From Lepas anatifera (taxonomy: Eukaryota > Arthropoda > Thecostraca > Lepadidae), in contig JAOTON010001526.1 of the NCBI GenBank assembly GCA_034440635.1, positions 372,001 through 436,000 on the forward strand: a DNA stretch of 64,000 nucleotides, in the 5' to 3' direction. A model generated the notes under the pieces. That model was not told the origin of the DNA. It searched no databases and was given only the letters and a program-made list of their open reading frames with translations. A program made the position numbers and the translations under genes. Below are positions 23,711 through 35,560 of the stretch, in pieces. Positions within the stretch are counted from its first letter, which is position 1; the number at the start of each line of letters is the position of its first letter.

Positions 23711-26200
23711 GTGAGTGTTGGCCGCGGCCGCTGGTTGGCTTCGTGTGGAGTCCTCTGTGGTTGGTTGGACAGGTGGGGTGATATTGCAGGCCTTCGGCAG
23801 GTGTCAGGGACGCGTCAAGCTTCTTTGTCGATGATTTTGTTGTTCAGGGAAAGACAATACCGATAAAAGTGTACTGAGGATCTAGATTGTCACAAATGTA
23901 AATGTTCTGAACAGTTTCATTTGTGCAGCTCCAAAAAGCGTTTACGTTCAAAATGCAAGCACAGCTTGTCTTGAAAGGAATGGGATACCTTTATGCTAGG
24001 ATTCGAACTGAGTAAGCGAGATGATAAAGTAGGCCGAAACAAAATCCGGCTAATTTTCTCGTTCGCCATATAACTCAACATTTGCGGAGAAATGGGGTGT
24101 GTTGAGAGCGGATTTCGTCCCCGTCAGCCGGCGCCGCCCGCAGTTACCAGCCAACTGCTGCGCGCGGTAGTTGGCTCGGAGGGGTAGTGGAGGGGAGGCG
24201 TGAGGATGGTGCGTTTAAAATTTACGCTCATGAAGCGATGCTATTCTGAAAAGTTGAGTTCTTAAATGAACGAACTATGAAGGCAGGGTATCTACGCGCC
24301 TGATAGCTTAGTTCAAAGCCCACGAAGGTATCATTATCCCTGCATGACCTTTTCACGGTTAATGTGACGTTTTATCGTTACATCTTCTATTTTGAAGCGT
24401 ATGCCGTAGTTTGGTGCGAAATTTGAAAGAAACGATAAGTGAATTGACATGAAAAGTAACTTAACACTCCAGAAAAATGGGATTGCTCGTAAATCACTTC
24501 AAAATGTTGCGTCAGTGAAAAAAACGTTGCACCGTTTCGGAGCTGGTGCCACGAAGTCTGCCATATTGTTTTCGTCTATCGCACAACTTGCGGTTGCAAG
24601 ATAGCCCATCACTATTACCAAGGCTGACACACTATCGTATCTGTGTCTGGCTACCGGATTACATAAGCAAAGCTCAAGGCTGTCGTCAAAGAGGAAAAGG
24701 TGTAATTTTGCTGCATCTCGTGCTCTCGTAAAACCGAGATCTTCTCACGCCTCTCGCGATACTCCCGGCGTGATCCGGGCATTGAATCGCGGCGCCCGCG
24801 GGAGCCGCAGCGCTCGCCCTGCCACCTGCCGGCGGCGGCTGTAACCTGTGGGGAAGTGGCGGGTGTGAGGTCGTGCCGGTGGACGTGCTTCAGCGGTGGA
24901 GGGTGACTGATGCGACCCCGTCTGATAGCATCACGGCACCCCGGCAGCTGCACCTCCGTGCTGAAGGAAGCGCCCGCCGGCCAACGCCCTTATCTCTGCC
25001 AGATCACTACTGATTGGCGTCTTTGTTTCATTTTTCGTGATTGCCGAGTTTTTCCACGCTCGGCGTATTTTGCGTGAAATCAAACTATTTCTTGTGCCGG
25101 TATGTGTGGTAGGTCCAGTGTCTTGTTCTTAGAATGTATTTAAGCGGTCGGTCGGTTTCCTGCTTGGCCGGGACGACAGTGCTGAGCTGCAGAAGTGTCG
25201 CGCTTGCGTGACGACTAAGCTGCCGCAGCCGTGGCATGAGCTGCGGGCGCCCGGCGGTCTCACCCCCCCTTCCGGGACGGGCCCCTGCACGCCAACCACC
25301 CCACCCGCCCATTCGCCGAATACTGGGAAGCGGCTGCAACTTAAATATTTTAACGTTTCTGGTTGACAAATTATTTTGTTGTTGTTGATAATCTTAAAAA
25401 TGGAATATTCGTTAGCTAAAGCGTTTGACTTTGATGTTTCTGAATAAGGCACAGTCTTAAATTACTGCAAGGCTGCGTAAATATCAATTTTGTCTACTGC
25501 ACCCATGAATAGATTCATGTAACTAAATCCGGTTCGTTTCCTTGTCCATGAGTTCGTTTCCGGAAATCGTGGACATATTATTTCAGGGTTTTGTGAGCCA
25601 CATTATGCCGATTCCTTTTTATCAGAACACGTGGACAGTGCATTGAAATGATTGCCGTTGAAACGACCCGTGTGCTGCTCTCGTTACCTCACATTTCGCT
25701 AATCGTTTCGGGTGTTAATGGCTTAGGCATAAGTTGAGTTCGTGAAAGGTACCATTTTGTGCGTGCTGTTCCTTTGATTGTGTCCTTCCAGCAGCCTCTC
25801 CTCCGTTTTATTCCCGAAGCTTTCCGTTGACGCGTGACGTTCTTCTTCTGCTGTCCTTTTATTGTGATGTCGGGGATGGGTGAGGCGTCTCTCGGTGGTT
25901 ACGTAGCTTCGGTAGACGCCATGTTTGCGTCTGCCAAAACTGAAGCGCTAAAATATGCCTCGGTACCTGCTTTGACTCAGTGACTCTGCTTCTTTACTTT
26001 ATTTCTCAAAGAATGTTTTTATGCTGTCAATGTGCTTCCCGGTTTTTTAAGCAATTTGGGAGAAGAAAGCAAGACGGTGTATGATATTTCTGTCCCTATC
26101 AAGTAAAATGTGTGTATAAGTGCATAATCATAAATTTGATTGTCTGCCCGAAAACAATTTAGAAAACAGCCTTGAAAACAACCCATTTAAACAGTCAGAT

Positions 26201-26328
26201 CTCGGGCAGGCAGTGCTGAAGTTATCTCTGTCTCTACGCCGGAGCCGTGCCCCTGGAGCCAGTTCTCGGGCAGGCAGTGTTGTGGTATTCTCTATGTCTC
26301 CGCTCCGGAGTCGTGCCCCGGGGCCAGA
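26201..26328 (+). repeat. 64-bp tandem duplication before exon 6a
   Basis: Two copies start CTCGGGCAGGCAGTG at 26201 and 26265 and each ends near GTGCCCCNGGGCCAG. The pair finishes about 35 bp before the exon 6a acceptor, where branch point and splicing signals should lie. Confidence 0.75.
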
Positions 26329-26361
26329 GCTTGATGTGCGTGTGTGGTGGTGCGGCGGCAG

Positions 26362-26514
26362 CTTGAGAGGACCAGCTCGGACCCAGCCGAGCTGCAGTGT
26401 AAGCAGATCACCGGTCTCACCGTGCTCACCGTGCGGCTCATTGTCGAGTTCACCAAACAGCTGCCCGGATTCCAGGACAAGCTGTGTCGCGAGGACCAGA
26501 TTTGCCTAGTCAAG
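26362..26514 (+). CDS. EcR: EcR exon 6a (alternative LBD helix 3-5 exon)
   Basis: One of two alternative exons for residues 316-366. It covers helix 3 to the start of helix 5, including the nuclear-receptor signature. Helix 3 reads ITGLTVLTVRLIVEFTK, followed by LPGF and CREDQICLVK. Ecdysteroid-contacting positions of moth EcR helix 3 (Ile339, Thr343, Thr346) are kept, while Met342 is Leu here. There is one extra residue between GF and DQ compared with usual EcRs. The exon is 153 nt, phase 0 to 0. Acceptor GGTGCGGCGGCAG has no pyrimidine tract; donor CAAG|GTGACT is fair. No stop or frameshift is seen, so it looks functional. It cannot follow 6b in one protein without duplicating helix 3. Confidence 0.88.
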
Positions 26515-29500
26515 GTGACTGACGCCCAGCAGCGCGCACGCGGCGTACCGACGAGGGGCGAGGGTGTGAGACTGAGAAAGAATGAATGAGACGAGTGCTG
26601 TGAGTGCTGTGTTGACTAGTTTGGACTGCTGATTGAAACGGTAAGTGCTACGAAGGGACTATTCGACCGTCAGGTCTGCATCCAGAATGCCCCGAAGCTC
26701 GCTGGATGACTTCAACGACTTCAACCGAGACTTCAACCACTTCAGAAAGAATGACATTAAAGTCCATAAGGAAACTAGCATCAGTTTGAGCTCAAGGAAT
26801 TCAGAAGAAGCTCTCTTCGTTGCAAGGAAGTAGGATTATTTCTTTGTGCAGCATTTTCTGTTTTTTCGCTCCCTCATTTGCTCTGGTTCAGATTTGGAAC
26901 CAGCTTGTTTTGTTGTTGATTTTAGTTATTTTAAACTATCACTGCTTCCAAGCGTTAAGGAACAATCGAAATCTACTTTGATATTATACGGAATATTTCA
27001 CTTTGCCGCTTTCACTTTGCCGCAATTCTAAAAAAAACAATAATTATGAAAAATAGCCCTGAAATCAGGAAATGACATGGTTTCCGCCTCGGGAGACTCA
27101 GAACCAGCATGTTTTCTATATTTTCTTACAATGTGTGGCACCATCAAAACGGTGTATCTCCGGCGTCTGCAAAATAATACCTTTGTTTACAGGCGGGAAG
27201 TAGACTCGCAGCTTAGACCTGAATATTCAATATTTGATCCTAACTTTCCCTTCAGAATGCCGAACCAAAGTAAAAGTGGCTCGCAAATAATTGTTATTTC
27301 TTTGAACGAAAAATATCCTTGAACTTTGTACAGTTTGCCAACACGTAAAGCCGGTGAATTGAAGAAAAAACGGGCATATAGTAAGGGTGGTTCAATCAAA
27401 AGCATGATATTTTCAATAAGTGAGATGGGCTTAAGATTTAGACCGATCATATGATTTGCAACCAGATGGAAAGGGATTCCTTCATGGCTTGAATTGAGAC
27501 CTCAAGGCCCGTTAATTTAAACTTTAAGTTGCGCGGAAATGTAATACAGAAAGCTTTGAGTGAAAGCTTTGAGTGACAAATGTCAGTAGTGGTTTCTCGA
27601 CACGCTCTACAAAACTGCTATCCCATTTAAAATTTGTAATAAAAGTGGGGCACTTCCTTTAACAGGTAGGTAGTACACACCATAATAAGTGTGCTGCATT
27701 TATGTAATAAGCAATATTTTGTTGTAATATAATAATATAATATTGTGCTGAACTGCACCTATGTAATAAGCAATGGACAAATTTAAGATATTTCCAAACA
27801 TTGGATGGAAACGACATCCGGTGTTCACAGCTATAGATGTAGCCACAACTGTAGTGAGCCATAAGCGATAGCAGGCAGGAGGCGAAGAACATGGGACTTA
27901 TCTTTACGTTTTAGTGTATGGCTACTCTGGAAAAATTAGCAGCCATTGAATCTACTGCATTGTCGTCCATATATCGTCCTTGGATAGCACTAGTTTTCCA
28001 ACACTTCGGACAGTGATAAACAAGCGCCAATCGTTAGTTTTTCCCTATGAGATGACAATTTTTACTGTCGTGGCTTATCACGGATTCGTTATCTGGGACC
28101 TCTCCTCGATATATCTTCAGAACGTGTTGGCATCAGAAAAGGACCATGAGCCACGGGAGGTTATAGGTGTGCTCTCTATCAGATCATGTCATTAATCAGC
28201 CCAGAGTTGACATAATAGTGATGTCTTCCACACGTAGTAGTTGGACCGATTCTCTCCCAGATAGGAGGCCGCTGACACGGGTACAGGACGCGTCGGTGAA
28301 AGCATTCGCCTGTCCTCCGCGATCGCAGCTGCCGGATTTCTGCCAAAAACTGTTCCCAAATCGGCACGATGGGACACAGCTGATAACCTTTGGAGCGTGA
28401 TATCCGAGTTTTGAACAGGTATTATCTTTTGAACCACTGTCTTCGCTTACCTACGTACGTTCATGCTGTATTTTTACACAAAGACGTAATACGCTCTTGT
28501 GAATTTAGATAATCATTACGCCGAAAGATCGTCAAACCTTGTTTTTCTTGTTGCTAGAAATCAAGGTCTCTTGTGGGGTGGTGTTCGTCGTGCGCTCCGG
28601 ATTGTAATCGATATTTTTATTTTCATCGGTCAATTAGCTTTGAGGTTCTTGATGTCGTTGTCATGGTTCCGAACCAGTCGCCCGCTTTTAATGGCTCACA
28701 ATCTCTAGAGCCAGCGCAGGTATCTTGTAGCAAAAACAGAAACCGTCAATCACGAGCGTCCTTATCGTTTTAAATCGCATTTGAAGCACCTGTGGCTTAA
28801 GACCGTGCAGGTCAAATCTTGCCAATCTATCTTATGTGTTATTTATCGACCACAATCATTATATTATTATTACATCAGTTCGGAGTTCCGTAGTTAACCA
28901 ATCGCAGCTATAAGTGAGGGGGAGAGGGAGTGAATCTTCAACATCTATTGTGGCAACCCTCCTCCCGGTGTCGTGCTTCTTGCCTTAGTTCTTGTTCTTG
29001 TTACTCAGGAGTTCACCTGGAACCCCCTCGCTCGACCTTTTGGATCCTGTTTGCTTCATCAGTTACTGGTAGTCGGCAGCTATGTGGGTCACCTGTCCTC
29101 TTCTGCATTTTATTCATCAGATGGCTCTGGTGGTGGTTGGTACCGGATCTTGACAGGCGCTCGGACAGATGATGAAATCACTGGTTTCCTGTTGCTGCTG
29201 ATTCGCGTTAGTACCTACCGTGAAGATAACGCTTCGCCTCTGATCAAAATTAAATTACATTTGCTTGTTTATTGTTTTTGCAGCGCTTGACTCCACATCC
29301 TCTGCAAATAACCATGGTTCCGACGGCTTCGATTTTGGGTTTGCGAGAAGTAAATGTTATGCAGCTACTTCGTATAAATCTACTTCTGACGAGAAGATTC
29401 TTGAGTCTTTGTATTATACGATGAGGAATTTGAAGATGTGATGCATAAGTCGTAAGCAACGCTGCAGGAGGTGCTGGCCCTGGTCTGGTGGGACTCTTAC

Positions 29501-30256
29501 TGGCCCCTGACATTGAAACTCTCCGGCTGGCTGGGTCTGCATTAGCATAACCAGTCGCACATCGAGTGTGATTAATGTGAAGTTGGCCTTTGCAAGCACG
29601 TATCTGACAACTAGCTGCGGACGGATATGTGGGGCCCACAACGAGTCGTAATCAGCCTCATGGTGTCGGCCTTTATGGGCGCCCGATATACGAGCTGATT
29701 GATTCTCAACGAGACACGATGTGGCGCAGTCAATACTTCGGGACGTGAGGGGAGGCTTATCAGCAACACGTCGAATAATGGCGCTTTCAGCGCGAGATAA
29801 AACAGGTTGCCACGTGGTGTACTTGCATGCCAAGCTGCTGCAACCGGCGGTGCGACGGACGAACGCGTGATGCCTTGTGTCTTCGGAGTCTGTCTCGTTT
29901 TTCACCTCCCAAGACGATCCCATCGCCCGTGGGGATCAGAGACAATCTTCTGGAAAGATCGTGCCGACTGGAGAGCTGTGCGCTGATGTTGTAGAGTCTT
30001 CTGAGAGTCCTTTATCCATTCAGGTTGGGCTTCAAAAAAGACCTCTGACGTCGAGAGATGTTTCCAGGCCACGCGGCCGGCGAGATTACCAACTGCTAGT
30101 TCACGCCCATGAACTGATCCTCCTCCACGTGTGATCCTCTGCGCTCCTTGTCTCAGTCGTGGCGATCTAGTCGTGTTACACCTGGTACACCTTCGCCAAT
30201 GGGTAGGTCCCGTTCGCGAGTGCCTCGTTGACGTCATCGCCATGACGTCACCTCAG
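26515..30256 (+). other. EcR: Interval between exons 6a and 6b
   Basis: A 3.7-kb interval. I looked for a third copy of the DQxxLLK-encoding exon and saw none. Partly open frames around 29250-29920 on the minus strand are not recognisable as a gene or transposon protein. Confidence 0.5.
30229..30250 (+). promoter_or_regulatory. Hairpin overlapping the exon 6b acceptor region
   Basis: TGACGTCAT (30229-30237), loop CGCC, ATGACGTCA (30242-30250): a perfect 9-bp stem five bases before the exon 6b AG at 30255-30256. It occupies the place where a polypyrimidine tract is expected. In RNA it could hide or present the 3' splice site. In DNA it is also a pair of CRE palindromes. Confidence 0.6.
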
Positions 30257-30409
30257 GCTCTGGTGTCTTCGAGTGGCGAAGATTCGGAGCAGCACTTTCG
30301 GCGCATCACCCAGATGACGATCCTGACCATTGAACTGATCGTCGAGTTCAGCAAATGTCTGACAGGCTTCGATAGCCTGTTGAAGGACGACCAGATTCTG
30401 CTTCTTAAG
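30257..30409 (+). CDS. EcR: EcR exon 6b (alternative LBD helix 3-5 exon)
   Basis: The second alternative for residues 316-366. It is the more canonical version: HFRRITQMTILTIELIVEF, SKCLTGF, then KDDQILLLK. All four moth EcR helix 3 ligand contacts (Ile339, Met342, Thr343, Thr346) are conserved, and the GF to DQ spacing is the normal six residues. The exon is 153 nt, phase 0 to 0, identical in length and phase to 6a; over the 36-residue core the two share about 20 residues. Acceptor ACGTCACCTCAG, donor CTTAAG|GTACCG. Joined to exon 7 it gives LLLK|ECSSEVMMLR, close to the usual LLKACSSEVMMLR. Confidence 0.9.
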
Positions 30410-32359
30410 GTACCGCCGCCAAGCAGAGCAACGGAATTTGTATGAAAACGCCGGTTGCATCAACGTTGCAAATGAGATTTGTAGAAGCTCAGCATGTTGG
30501 GCGCGCGTTTGTGGTAAACCAATCTATGGGTGGATCAAGGAGATAATTAATGTTATTCTGTGCATCAACTAAATATGGTCGGGGTGGTGAATATTTTCTT
30601 TTTTGCTCACTTAGCCTAGTCGGCGCACATAACTATTATTATTTTGGCGTGCACTCCCTGTTTCAAATTAAGTAGGCGCCCGGTGTCAAACGAGTAGAAA
30701 AGGGACCGGCATTGGGCGCCGGCGACTTCGTGCGTCGCTCGCACAAGCCGAAACATTAGAACGGACGGAAAACAGCTGGTCTGAGATTCAGGGCACTGGA
30801 TGAGCTGACGTTCTTTCCAAAGAGGGGCTATCTCGTAGACGGGGTGATATGCAAGTGAGATAGGGTCTGGTTGGTCAATTTGCTGAATTGCCCGTATTCA
30901 GATTGGGACAGCTTGGATGAGCGTGAGTCCAACCTCCAGGGCGGGAGACTGCCTGCCGTGTCCCATCTGAACCGGTGGCAAAGTTCCTTAACACGCCCAA
31001 GCGGATACACCCTGTAATTCCCATCTGTTCAGGCAAACAATTTCACCTAGTTTATATCACTGAAATTAAACGATGAAACAATGGGAAACAATGAAAAATT
31101 ATTGAGGTCCAATAATTATAGGTGATTATGGAAATTATAGTTGATTTCCTCCATATTTGGTTCTCATGGCGTATCGATGCCCGTATTCCGTTGCATCGTT
31201 CTGCATTTTGACCCTTATGCACTGCATCCTTTGATATTGATGGGGCTGAATGGAAAATTTCACATGGTCGAGAGCCTGCTTCAGGCAGTGGACCATCGGC
31301 ACGTCAAAATGAGCCGCTCTTTTGTAAAGCAGATGGGCCAATGCAGCAAAAAGACAGTCTGCTCCTCGGTTTGATGTCATGGAACCGTTTTCTAAGTCAT
31401 TCTACCCACGTCGATAGTTTCATCTTTGTTTCCTTTCGGACGTCCACTGGATGAAAATAACAAACAAAGTAAGAAACGAACTATGCTTTGTGGGTATATT
31501 ATTTTTGTATTTGATTCCGTAACCTAGGTCAGCTCTTAAAATAACACATACAATATGTTGTTTATAAATCAAAGCACTGATAAAATACATATAGCACTGA
31601 TATGACACTGACAACAAATTCATATAGCACTGATGCATATTACACTGGTCTTAGATGACATTACACCTGTCTACCGGTTTGCTGCTGTCTAAGCACTGCA
31701 TTGACCTAAACGCATGCGTTGCTGATTAATACATATTTAATCTGAAATTTATAATGTATAGTGGCGCTATAGCTTCATATTTTTGCTTAGTGTAAGTCGG
31801 AAAAAAACAAGGAAAACGAACGTGATGGAAACACTGTCGCGGTAAGTAAGGGGACACCTACACGGGTTTTGAAAGGTAAGATCACTCTAGCTGTGAATGT
31901 GTGAATGACTGTTTGTGCTGTGTGAAAGTGACTGAGCCGGTCATGTGGTATTTTGATATGTTTATTATAATTAATCTTTTTTGTATCAAACTTTTTTACC
32001 TTGTGACGGCAGAGGCAATGGAAAGCTCTTGCCGTCTTTCCACCCTACTAAAATCACATTGGATGTATTTTTGTGGGCAATGTTTCACGTCTGAAAGTAA
32101 GTTTTTATGGCATTGGTTTGGAAATATAGCCCAAATTCTGTTAATGACGTCAAAGTCAGCCCAGTCACCGCGCGTGATTGAGCTTTTAAACCCACATATA
32201 GCCAAAGAAGCTGAAGTGCCCTTAAACACCGGGCTATTAAACTCACTGAGTATGCAAAAGCCCATGACATAACGCTGGCTTCTCTTTTTACATCGGCCCA
32301 TTCTAGAACTGCTACGAGACCCTATCTCTACATTCTTTTCACCGTGTTCCCACCACCAG
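30410..32359 (+). other. EcR: EcR intron between exons 6b and 7
   Basis: A 1.95-kb, mostly AT-rich intron. Nothing recognisable beyond scattered short open frames. Confidence 0.6.
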
Positions 32360-32585
32360 GAGTGCTCCAGCGAGGTCATGATGCTGCGGTGCGCGCGGAG
32401 GTACGACGAAGACACCGAGTCCATCGTCTTCGCCAACAACTACCCCTACACCCGCGAGGCCTACGAGAGGGCCGGCCTCGACTCCAGCACCATCGACCAG
32501 AACTTCAAGTTCTGTAAAAAGATGTGTAAAATGAAGGTGGACAACGCCGAGTACGCCCTGCTCACTGCCATCGATATCTTCTCAG
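32360..32585 (+). CDS. EcR: EcR coding exon 7 (LBD helices 5-9)
   Basis: Residues 367-441. It begins ECSSEVMMLRCARRYD, continues IVFANNYPYTREAYERAG and ends MKVDNAEYALLTAIDIFS. Moth EcR ligand-pocket equivalents are visible: Met380, Met381 and Arg383 in helix 5 (MMLR), Ala398 (FANN) and Tyr408 (YTREAY). The usual Ala before CSSEV is Glu here. A good pyrimidine-rich acceptor ends CCACCACCAG at 32359. The donor CTCAG|GTGGGC leaves one base (phase 1). It is shared by both LBD variants. Confidence 0.95.
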
Positions 32586-33848
32586 GTGGGCAGCTCGGGT
32601 GTGGCCTCGTGACACTCAGGGGTTCGGTGGTTTTAGTTGAGAGTAATGTTTTTGTAAAAGTCTCTGAGTCATGTCATATGCACGCTCTTCGTGTTGGACA
32701 TGCATAGTTATTATTATAGGTATGCATAACGTATTAACCTGGCACCATCTCTGCTGTCCAACGGAAGAAAAGCGTATGCCACATTAGGAATATATTTACA
32801 AAAAATTACTTCATGGGTCATCTATGTTGTCCAAAGCCTTGGATTGTGACACTCACTGTGACATCATAATCAGTGTGTAATCAAGACCAAGAAATAGTTT
32901 GCATAATCCGAGCTCAATCTTGTTTCTTCGGAAAGTTATAAATACAAACGCATTCGAGAAGATCTTTGGTTATCTCATTATTTACTTGACCTCGAAAAAG
33001 TTCGCGGCGTGCCGATTTGTCTTCCGAGATATGTCGAGTGATGCTTAAGAACTTGATGAAGCTTGTCTAAAAATTAAAGGCACACCCTTGTTGGTCTACC
33101 ACATTTTAGAAGCGTCTTACAGAGGCTTGTAAATCACTTTATAACTCGTTGACCGGACCACGACAAAAGTGCTCCAGATTGATCACATTACGGGTATCCA
33201 AACCGATACGACTCGCATTCAAAACTACTCAAAACCCTTCGCGGAAAGCCGAGGAGGTCCAGTCGGACCTTCCGCGCCATACGGGGTTAAGCCGTCATGC
33301 TGAAAGATATGGTCAAGCTACATTAAAGTTCAGTTTACCGCTTTGATGTGCCTCACAAGAGGATTGGTACACGAAGGCGCTGAAGTGAGATAACTGGCAA
33401 TCCTACATGCGTAAGGTGTGAAGATCCTCTTTGTGAGGTTTTTCCGGCGCCAAGTGTCGGATCAGGCTCATCAGACGCCGCCTTGTTTCGCGCCGTTGGT
33501 TTTGATAAGTCGCAGTCCCGGTAGAAGTACGAATGTAGGCGCGGTCTTCCTATCTGAATCCAGCTCGTTTTGAAAGATCAGTTTGTCGGGGGCATGCGAG
33601 TGGTATCAAAATGAGCTTAGATCCTAATCCGACGAGGTTTGGGCTTAGTTTTTTTATTTTTGTTCCTTTTAATTTTTTTGTTTTGGATTTGGAGTGTATT
33701 GGTTGGAGTTAGCGGGGTAGTTGCTGCAGGATTGAACAGCGCCGAAACGCGTATGCTTATGCAGCTTATGCTTAGATATGCATCTATGTTTATGTAGGTA
33801 TATCTGGATTGCAAATATTCTAGCCTCCACTCTAGCTGCCTAATTCAT

Positions 33849-33909
33849 GGACTCGGTGACGTCATCGGTGACCAGGACTTGGTGACGTCATCGGTGACCA
33901 ACCGAGTCC
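33849..33909. repeat. CRE-containing duplicated hairpin in the last EcR intron
   Basis: A 26-bp unit (GGACTCGGTGACGTCATCGG and TGACCA) is duplicated in tandem at 33849-33874 and 33875-33900, each with a TGACGTCA (33857, 33883). GGACTCGG and CCGAGTCC at the ends form an inverted pair. It sits about 300 bp before exon 8. Confidence 0.7.
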
Positions 33910-34215
33910 ACGCCGGGGTCCTTCGGCAGTTTAAGCCTATTCCAGTTACGTGTTTTGGGGCGGACGTGGAAACAACTTTGGCTTCAATCATCATAAAAGG
34001 GGTTCTGTTTAAACTCTTAGTTTCTGCTCGATAGGAAACCGGGGAGATTTCTTTCCTCAGAAAATCTCAAAATTTAGTAAAACCTGAAACCGCTCGGTGA
34101 GCAGGGCAATGTGGGTTTTCTGGTCTATAACTGGTTACGCGGTGAACCGTCACGTTTGGCCTATCTGACCTCTCCCTGCGCCTCGCGTTCACCCCGACCT
34201 TGTTGTCACCGGCAG

Positions 34216-34460
34216 ACCGGTGTATGCTCCAAGAGCCGGACAAGGTGGAACGGATACAGTCCATCTACGTGGAGGCGCTGCGGTCGTACGTCGACTACCA
34301 GAGGCCGCACCCCACCGGCGTCATCTTCGCCAAGCTGCTCAGCGTGCTGACTGAGGTCCGCCAGCTGGGCAAGCTCAACACCGAACTCTGCTGGTCGCTC
34401 AAACTGAAGCAGCGGGTGCTGCCGCCGTTCCTGCACGAAATCTGGGACGTGCCGGCCTAG
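34216..34460 (+). CDS. EcR: EcR coding exon 8 (LBD helices 9-12, stop)
   Basis: Residues 442-522 and the TAG stop at 34458-34460. The segments KVERIQSIYVEALRSYV, VIFAKLLSVLTEVRQLG, LNTELCWSLKLKQ and LPPFLHEIWDV are helices 9 to 12 of the EcR LBD. Asn504, Cys508 and Trp526 equivalents of moth EcR are present, as is the helix 12 activation function. The protein stops two residues after WDV, so there is essentially no F domain, unlike fly EcR with its long tail. The acceptor GTCACCGGCAG supplies AC to complete the split Asp codon from exon 7. Confidence 0.95.
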
Positions 34461-35560
34461 TGGCGGTCCGCCAGAGTGAGTGTGACAGATCAGTGCCTTG
34501 GCCGTGCACGCCGTGTGACGTCACGTGACGCACAGCGTGTGACGCCGCCACTGGACGCTGTGCTGTGTATGTGGCGTCATTGGAGAGGCGCGGTGCGGCG
34601 CGACGGGGCGGAGTGTTGTATTCCTGTGTCGGCGCGGCGCCGCCACGCGCTCACGTGTGTATTTTTGTAGCTGCACTATCCATTGTTATGTGACACATCT
34701 CATTTTGTGTACAAACTTGTATGATTTACATCTTGCGCATCCGTTTATGATCGTGCTATGTTGCTCGAGCGCCCTGTCCCTATTTATTCTGGTTTTATCC
34801 GCGCTAGAAGTTGTCCCCCACTGTTCCCTCTTCCATCTCTGCCTGTGCAAACACTCTAGCAGTGCTATTTTACGTTGGCAAAGAGGTGTTTGTGCAATAT
34901 TGACACCAAATCTCGGAAGAGTGGCTCCATACTGGCCGCAGGCGGTGGCACGGTCGCCGCTGCCTGGACGCTGGGCGGAAGGGGGATGCGCGGCGCTGCT
35001 GGAACGTTCTCGACAGCTCCATAATCATGTCAGGGGCGGGGCGGTCGCCCTTGCCCCGCCCATTCGCTGGGGGCGCCATGTCCAGGCGAAACACGAGGTT
35101 GTGACTATTCGTTCTCTTGAGCGCGTGCTGATATTAGTGTTGCTGAGCGGCTGTGCGCATGCGTGACGGTGTGAGTGATGGGGTGAAAGCATGCCGCTAC
35201 CGTGGATCCTAGAATGCGATAAATTCTCTGGTCGAACTGGTTATACTAAAATAGTATCGCGATTTTCTGTATGAAATTGGAAAACAGACGGTCTGGTCTT
35301 CCTAGAGAGCTGTGAGGTGCCCGTGCGTTTACTCCCTGCCCAAAGTTGTTCAACGAATTATTGGAGCAGGCATCCCTATTCCTGTGCGATGCGATTTGTT
35401 TTTAAAATTCCTGTCTGCCATCTGTTTTTATTCATATTGCAGGGTCTGAAGCATAGGGTGCTCGCATTCTGTATTTTTACAGTGTAGAGTTGAAAAGCGG
35501 GGCGTATGCATTGTTGAAATACGGTTACTTAGACCAATTAAACGTAATTTCTAAGTCTCC
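34461..35560 (+). other. EcR: EcR 3' UTR (end not fixed)
   Basis: No coding signal follows the stop. A TGACGTCA at 34516-34523 lies just after it. The first poly(A)-type hexamer I could find is ATTAAA at 35537-35542; AATAAA does not occur earlier. A long open frame at 34657-35166 has non-coding character. The 3' end is therefore a guess. Confidence 0.35.

Noticed and set aside
29250..29923. Minus-strand frames of 129 and 169 residues between exons 6a and 6b
   Set aside because: No recognisable domain, no splice structure and no transposon hallmarks.
34657..35166. 169-residue plus frame after the EcR stop
   Set aside because: Composition and context are those of a 3' UTR; no splice sites or motifs support coding.
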